DNA of 64,000 nt, from assembly GCA_014825775.1 (NCBI GenBank), contig MVAQ01000004.1, positions 124,001-188,000 on the forward strand, read 5' to 3'. The notes under the pieces were generated by a model. The model had not been told where the DNA came from. It did no database searches and saw only the letters and a list, made by a program, of their open reading frames with translations. The number at the start of each line of letters is the position of its first letter. Position 1 is the first letter of the stretch. This document shows positions 59,765-64,000 of the stretch, piece after piece. The translations under genes and the position numbers were made by a program. Origin of the DNA: Krasilnikovozyma curviuscula (taxonomy: Eukaryota > Basidiomycota > Tremellomycetes > Cystofilobasidiales > Mrakiaceae).

Positions 59765-60515
59765 CTACTCTTCAGAAGCAATGGCAGCAAACAGCTCATC
59801 TTCAGGCGAAGCTTTACCTGTTTCGAAGGAGAAACAACAACGTATTTGGTCAGTCACACCGTCGAGCAGGTTCAACCAGTTCTCCATGACCTCCTCCTCC
59901 GAGCATTTCCATTTCCATATTTCCTCTACTCCGGTCCTGCATTTCTATCCCAGTGCCTTTAAAACAGAATTGCCTTCCTCGATATCTTCCTTGATATACC
60001 CTTCTGATTGTTAATGCTATACTAATGAGTACTTACGCTGGACGGTGGTGGTGGTGATGGATTTGAGGTAAGCAGCCTTCGCCTTGTCAACCAAGTCCTG
60101 TTCTTTGTGGCCGTTTCGGATTTCCTATAAAGACCAAACAGATGGTAACATTATTCCAAGGGCACATTCCATAAAGACAGCAAGACAGGGTGGAATCAGC
60201 GAATGGCGTTCTTCCAGGAAAGAGGACGAATAGTCATCGGAAAAAACTCAGGACGTACCAAAGCAGCCGACTCCTTTGCGGTAATGCTACTTTGGTGGTA
60301 GATACCGTAGATGGCTCCGAATGCAAGGGCTGAGTACCGCGCAACCTATTCCATGTCAATGCCCCGAGCCCATTTCGAAGAGAGGAAGACCAGCCAAAGA
60401 GATGCAGCGATTTTCAGTGGAGACGGTGAGCAAAACCGTCAGGACAAATGAAGAATTGATACAAGAAAGACCCTTGGTTGGCTGTAGTACTCACGTTGAC
60501 GGTGACAGATGCCAT
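59765..60515 (-). CDS. ATP21: Mitochondrial ATP synthase subunit e
   Basis: This is a small inner-membrane subunit of the F1Fo ATP synthase that promotes dimer formation and cristae shape. ATG at 60515 gives MASVTVN, then VARYSALAFGAIYGIYHQ (membrane segment), SSITAKESAAL and the helix EIRNGHKEQDLVDKAKAAYL. SITTTTVQ follows. The 3' end has two possible models. One uses an intron of about 219 nt (about 59818-60036) and gives VQRKASPEDELFAAIASEE, stop at 59765, close to the family's acidic C-terminal ending. The other uses a very short intron of 33 nt and gives VQQGYIKEDIEEGNSVLKAL, stop at 59945. I favour the first. About 82 residues. Confidence 0.85.
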
Positions 60516-61912
60516 TTTGATGCTCAAAAAGAAGGTGTTTTAGGTAGCAGGCACAGAACTTGGTCAAAAAACGAATCGAGTTTCTGCGGCAAGAAAATGA
60601 GTAGAAAACTAGGCGCTTGCTTTGTTTTCGCTTTCTTCAGGGACACCGGCACTATACACAGGTTGGTAAACTATACGATACAAGCTGTAAAGTGCTTCCT
60701 GTGATATTGGGGATGATCTGCTCGTTGGCTGGCTGGAAGCGCAGCACATTGGACCGTCCCTAGCGGTCGAAAAGTGCTGCACCTCTCGAAAGACGCCTAG
60801 AATCATATATACAGAATATGGAAACGATATATTTTCCCTTTTTCCATATCCCATGCGCTCGTGAGCTGTTTAGATATTGAGGTGGCTGGAGCGCTACTTC
60901 GCGACTGAATCTCATGCCAACGTTCTCAGTAGATTTTCACGTCCCAGTGAGATTCATAGTTCAAGCACATACCAGGTATCTTCTCTGTTCTACGTTCCCT
61001 TCGGAACAGGCTCCAATTTTACTGGGCTCGCTTTGGCGCCTCCAAATTCATAGTTTCTCCCTCTTCTTCACTTGGACAAAAACCAAACTTTGACTCCCCC
61101 TAATCGAAGGTAACCGTATAATCGTGGAGACCCGTACTAGGCTTTCTCTCGCTCGCTGACTGGCTGCAGCAGAAAGGGCCCCCTAAAGGAAAAGAAAGCA
61201 AACCCCTTTACAGTAATCTCATCTCGTCCTTGCCCGCAATCGGGCGCCCAAGTGGTGTCACCCCATCCCAAAGCTGTCAAAACCCGACATTGCACTTCAT
61301 GTCTTACTGAGATCCTAACTTGCTTAGTCTCGTTTAGAAAAGAACCTTTCGAAGCTTCTCTCTCTTGAATCGAGATAAACTTTCAACTCTAACTCTCACG
61401 ACCCGATTTGAAGTTAGCTCAGTTGGTGTGTTAAGTTTTTGTACTTCTCGCTCTTATCCGTCCATCAACTCTTTTCCCTGCGTCAAGTATCTCGCCTAGC
61501 CATCACGGCAAGGCGCTCAAGAAACATATATTGCGGCGGAGCTTGAAATCGGTGCTTGTTTTGGTGTTTCAAGTGTCGGTCGGTATCGCTTTCAATATTG
61601 TCCCCCTGCGCTCAGATTGAGACGCGCTTCAGCTTCCAATCCGAAAGGTGCAATATTTTCAGCGGTGGTTGGAAGAGTTGAAACGTTCCAAGAGCTTCTA
61701 ATACGGCTGCACCTTCCCTTTCATGACCCCGAAAATGTGTATTTGAGTTGCCATCTCCAAGAGTTATTCTCAAACCCACCCTTCTCAGTCACCTTGATTC
61801 TCTCGTTGACCTTTTTCTTTCTCTCTCTCCTCCGGTCAGTCTCACTCTTTGAGAATCGAAACGAAATGGTTAAGTTCTGATCTTTCCTGAAGCTTCAAAG
61901 CAGCTTTTAAAC
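60516..61912. promoter_or_regulatory. Divergent intergenic region, 1.4 kb
   Basis: It lies between ATP synthase e (minus) and the forkhead gene (plus). It is rich in C/T towards the right end. An 87-codon open frame at 61617-61880 lies just before the forkhead ATG and could be an upstream open frame in a long leader. No other gene was recognised. Confidence 0.4.
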
Positions 61913-62989
61913 ATGCCCACACTTTCCAAACGGCTTCCCAAGTCCAAAGAAACACGTAACGTAAAGATCTTCGAGTATCAAATTCTCATTCTCACTGTTC
62001 TTTCTGTCTCACAGGTCAAAGGCAAACCTACTGTCGTATGATTGTGAACGCGATTAAGAATTCTCCCCAACAGCGTCTTACCTTGGCTGAGGTACAATTT
62101 TACCTCAACTTTCTGTTATTGTGAATTATCTCACATTATTTTGGTGGAAAATAGTTGAACGTCGCTTTGGTCGAATCCAACGATTGGTTCAAGCACACAA
62201 AAACAAAGTGGAAGGTGTGCGATGTTATTCCTTAGCCTTTATTCCATCATCTTAAACGATTCCCTTTCAACCTCCACCTTGGTAGTCAATCGTCAGGCAT
62301 AACCTGTCGTTAAACAAGTGCTTCTACAAGGACGAGAAGAATTCAAAGTTTTGGAGGTATAACCCAGCGGTCAGTCAAGATAATCACAAATGGCCCTGCA
62401 GCAGTGCCTAATCCTTCGAGTCTCGGACTTTCATTTTCAGATTCCTGAAGGGTTTTCCCGTATAAGAAAGAAACCTTCCAACTCCTCTTTTTCCTCCTCC
62501 CAATCCCAGTCTTCCTCTGATTCAGAGGTTGTTATCATCGGCAGCACCTGTCGTAATCAAAAAAGTACACGGTCCCGTTCCTTCACTCTGCCCCGTCCCC
62601 CCGCTCCAATACCACCCTCTCCCACTGGCACCATCTTCCCATGCTATTCTACTGGCTCCCCTCAACCATCATTGCAATCTGTCTACGGGCTAGGATTAAT
62701 TGGCGTTCCCCTCCCTCAAGAGATCTCACTTCCACCATCTCTTTGTCCGATTTACAGCCGTCCAAGAACCAGATCAGTCCCACTTTTTAGCTATTCAGAG
62801 TCACCAAATGCATCATCCCTTCCAACTTTGCCATCACCTGTCGATTTGCTCCAGTACACTCCACCAGTATCTCCCCTTCACGGGTTGAAGAAGTCCGTCT
62901 CACTCGAGATGTTTTCTTTGAATGGTTCACCTAGACAGAGAATCAATGAACTCTCTCCGACCATGGTTCACGATCTCTTGCGTTTGTAA
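61913..62989 (+). CDS. Divergent forkhead-domain transcription factor
   Basis: This is a DNA-binding regulator. ATG at 61913 gives MPTLSKRLPKSKETR, then across an intron QRQTYCRMIVNAIKNSPQQR. LTLAELNVALVESNDWFKHT follows, then KTKWKSIVRHNLSLNKCFYK and DEKNSKFWRYNPA. This is the forkhead fold: helix 1, RLTL, the W-K-x-S-I-R-H-N-L-S-L-N-K-C-F recognition helix, and the wing-1 W. Wing 1 is short and the usual SYxxLI start is changed to TYCRMIV. The rest is a Ser/Pro-rich tail ending SPTMVHDLLRL (TAA just before 62990). Four introns. About 265 residues, small for the family. An earlier start is possible. Confidence 0.85.
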
Positions 62990-63434
62990 ATATTGTAGCT
63001 ACAACTTAATCACAGAAAAAATAGTCTTTTGTTTACATACATGGACACTTTTCTGCTTCTTTGAACATACTATGCGCTCGTTACTATCCATCTGTATAAT
63101 TTTAAGCCGCTAAATTATTCCCGTAAGACACTAAGACACGGACTGAGTAGTCGCTACGGTGTCTACCCCGTTTTCCAGCAAAAAGCTTGAGTCGCCGTGT
63201 CCGACGCTACATTCGACGGTGTCTTGAGTTTAATCTTAAAGCTGTTAACTCCCATCATTCCTTCAAATGTTGATCTCTACTATAGGTCTTGCAATGGGGG
63301 CCAGCAGGCATCACTTGAATTTTCGAAAAAAATAATAATGCCATCATTAGTGGGGATGAGGGCGGCCAGTCAGAATCATTCTGCACTCAAACAACGTCTG
63401 GCCTGTCCTGATATCTGGCTTAACACATTGAACC
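62990..63434. other. Intergenic, 445 bp
   Basis: It holds the 3' UTR of the forkhead gene and the promoter of the following Zn2Cys6 gene. Nothing else is recognised. Confidence 0.4.
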
Positions 63435-64000
63435 ATGGCTCCTGCTGAGTCGTCTCTAGCTGGTCCTTCGAGACCAAGTCCAATGGACAAACCAGCAGCC
63501 AAGTGAGTGCAAATAATCTCGACCCAGCCATTCCACTCAGACCTGACCAACACGCTCGCTGTCCTCCTTTTCATTAGAGCCTGTACCAGATGTAGATCTT
63601 TGAAAGCCAAATGTATCCAGGCAGCTGATAGTCCCGAAGGCTTGAAGTGTCAGCGGTGCTTGAAAGCCGGACCTGAAGCAGAGTGTATATTCCTAGACCA
63701 CCGACGAGGGCGAAAAGTCGGGTTCAAAACCAAGAAAAAACTTGAAGAGGAAGCAGGTTAGTGAAATTTAGTTCTAAGTGTAGTCTGGGGGTGAAGTTCT
63801 TTATTTCAAGTTGGATGCTGACGTCCTAACAAACGCTTCCTCTTTTCGAAACTAGCTGAGCGTATAGCAAAAGGAGAAGATCGAGGTGAGTCCTGTAAAC
63901 AGATTGTGATGTGATTACGAATTTTACTCATTGGGTTCTTGGTTCGGCTTCTTCGATAGACTACAATGGAAACGGTAACAGCAACTTCCACGGACACACT
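63435..64000 (+). CDS. Zn2Cys6 transcription factor, N-terminus only (runs off window)
   Basis: ATG at 63435 gives MAPAESSLAGPSRPSPMDKP. After an intron comes the binuclear zinc cluster KACTRCRSLKAKC...LKCQRCLKAGPEAECIF, spacing C-x2-C-x6-C-x11-C-x2-C-x8-C. A basic linker follows (RRGRKVGFKTKKKLEEEA). Further short exons (AERIAKGEDR, then DYNGNGNSNFHG) lead to the right edge, so the regulatory domain is not seen. It is not obviously the same subgroup as the paralogue pair at the left end. Confidence 0.88.

Noticed and set aside
61617..61880. 87-codon frame upstream of the forkhead gene
   Set aside because: No conserved motif; better read as leader sequence, perhaps an upstream open frame.

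Overview
The window is nuclear DNA of an intron-dense basidiomycete fungus, most likely a yeast-like Tremellomycete (the class is an inference). Almost every gene is broken by several introns, mostly 50-110 nt, with GT..AG ends and CTNAY-like branch sites. Balanced base composition, short intergenic spacers and typical fungal families fit this: Zn2Cys6 factors, OPT and MFS transporters, S28 proteases and a Ser/Thr-rich GPI protein. I saw no transposon, rRNA, convincing tRNA, CRISPR array or viral gene. Gene models are hand-assembled from splice signals and family conservation. Exon ends marked by motif joins are good; others are approximate.

Left part (1-20.7 kb): the 3' end of a Zn2Cys6 regulator; a small unrecognised two-exon gene on the minus strand; mitoribosomal protein mL44; and a complete Zn2Cys6 regulator that is a paralogue of the first one in inverted orientation. 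Then on the plus strand come COX16, a choline/ethanolamine phosphotransferase, a 2-Cys peroxiredoxin, deoxyhypusine hydroxylase, a telobox-Myb (TRF/Taz1-like) candidate telomere protein and a SMYD-type SET/MYND protein.

Middle (20.8-45.5 kb): a very large minus-strand HEAT-repeat protein resembling PP4 regulatory subunit 1 with a long disordered N-terminus; an OPT oligopeptide transporter; a 1.9-kb gene-poor stretch; a secreted Ser/Thr-rich GPI-type protein; an NDK-like pseudoenzyme followed by a repeat array; TRP4; a CHY zinc-finger protein with a 13-nt microexon; an S28 serine carboxypeptidase; and an MFS transporter.

Right part (46-64 kb): a secreted protein with Gly and Ala/Ser tracts; ADE12; the complex I subunit NDUFS4 with a predicted 3-nt microexon; a hexose-type transporter; LSM5 sharing a 145-bp promoter with an acidic nuclear protein; a CRAL-TRIO (Sec14-like) protein; ATP synthase subunit e; a divergent forkhead factor; and the start of a third Zn2Cys6 factor.

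The genes are mostly unrelated housekeeping and regulatory genes and not a cluster. Four mitochondrial functions (mL44, COX16, NDUFS4, ATP synthase e) are scattered through the window. The strongest points for follow-up are the 3-nt exon in NDUFS4, the peroxiredoxin whose last introns decide whether it carries a nuclear-localisation-like tail, the telobox protein, and the exon-encoded repeat array on a dead NDK domain.
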